DNA from: an uncultured Alistipes sp.
Lineage (GTDB): Bacteria > Bacteroidota > Bacteroidia > Bacteroidales > Rikenellaceae
Assembly: GCA_900766655.1 (NCBI GenBank)
Contig: CAAFWE010000016.1
Span: 1 to 5,137 of the forward strand
DNA length: 5,137 nucleotides
Reading direction: 5' to 3'
The position numbers and the translations under genes are program-made. Position 1 is the stretch's first letter. Each line of letters opens with the position of its first letter. Below, in pieces: positions 5,103 through 5,137 of the stretch. The notes beneath the pieces were generated by a model. That model searched no databases. It worked only from the letters and a program-made list of their open reading frames with translations, and was not told where the DNA came from.

Positions 5103-5137
5103 ATGGCAAGTAAAAAGAATATACCTGAAATCAACGC
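5103..5137 (+). CDS. exbD: ExbD/TolR-family protein, 5' end only
   Basis: The frame starts at ATG and reads MASKKNIPEIN plus a partial codon beginning GC (alanine) before the window ends. This start matches Bacteroidota ExbD proteins, which have a short basic cytoplasmic tail before one membrane helix carrying the proton-binding aspartate. That helix lies outside the window, so the call rests on the N-terminal motif and on position after exbB. Unusually for this region, a GGAG at 5094-5097, five bases before the ATG, resembles a Shine-Dalgarno sequence. The gap to the preceding gene is 11 bases. Confidence 0.8.
   Translation, partial: MASKKNIPEIN

Noticed and set aside
1..5137. CRISPR array, tRNA or rRNA genes, insertion sequence, defence or toxin-antitoxin system
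   Set aside because: No regularly spaced repeats, cloverleaf-like sequences, transposase motifs or terminal inverted repeats were seen. Almost every base is accounted for by housekeeping or TonB-motor genes.

Overview
The window looks like ordinary chromosomal DNA from a member of the Bacteroidota, most likely the order Bacteroidales. The signs are a DUF4491-type small membrane protein, an ExbB with a cleavable signal peptide, the order exbB / four-helix membrane protein / exbD, A-rich leaders with almost no Shine-Dalgarno sequences, and promoter-like boxes of the Bacteroides type (TAnnTTTG, about 20 bases after TTTG). Frequent TCG serine and GAG codons with moderate GC would fit Alistipes or another Rikenellaceae, but that is only an inference.

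Layout. Bases 1-60 hold what may be the last codons of a plus-strand gene converging on maf. Bases 61-3541 carry five tightly packed minus-strand genes. In transcription order they are thioredoxin reductase (trxB), a 95-residue DUF4491-type membrane protein, ribonuclease Z (rnz), a TrmH/SpoU-family RNA methyltransferase, and a Maf nucleotide pyrophosphatase. The gaps are 10, 12, 9 and 0 bases, so this is very probably one operon. Bases 3542-3846 are a 305-base divergent intergenic region with promoter-like elements on both strands and an AT-only palindrome next to the exbB start codon. Bases 3847-5137 carry a plus-strand operon: exbB, an uncharacterised four-helix membrane protein, and the first codons of exbD, which runs off the window.

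How the genes work together. The minus-strand operon is housekeeping: thiol redox (TrxB), tRNA 3'-end processing (RNase Z), RNA 2'-O-methylation (TrmH family) and clearing of non-canonical nucleotides (Maf), plus one small membrane protein of unknown role. The plus-strand operon encodes the inner-membrane proton-driven motor that powers TonB-dependent outer-membrane transport, which in Bacteroidota includes SusC-type glycan uptake. Its codon choice (GGT, CGT, ATC, CTC) in exbB suggests high expression.

I see no mobile element, CRISPR array, tRNA or rRNA gene, phage gene or defence system. The least explained items are the four-helix protein between exbB and exbD and the DUF4491 protein inside the trxB operon.
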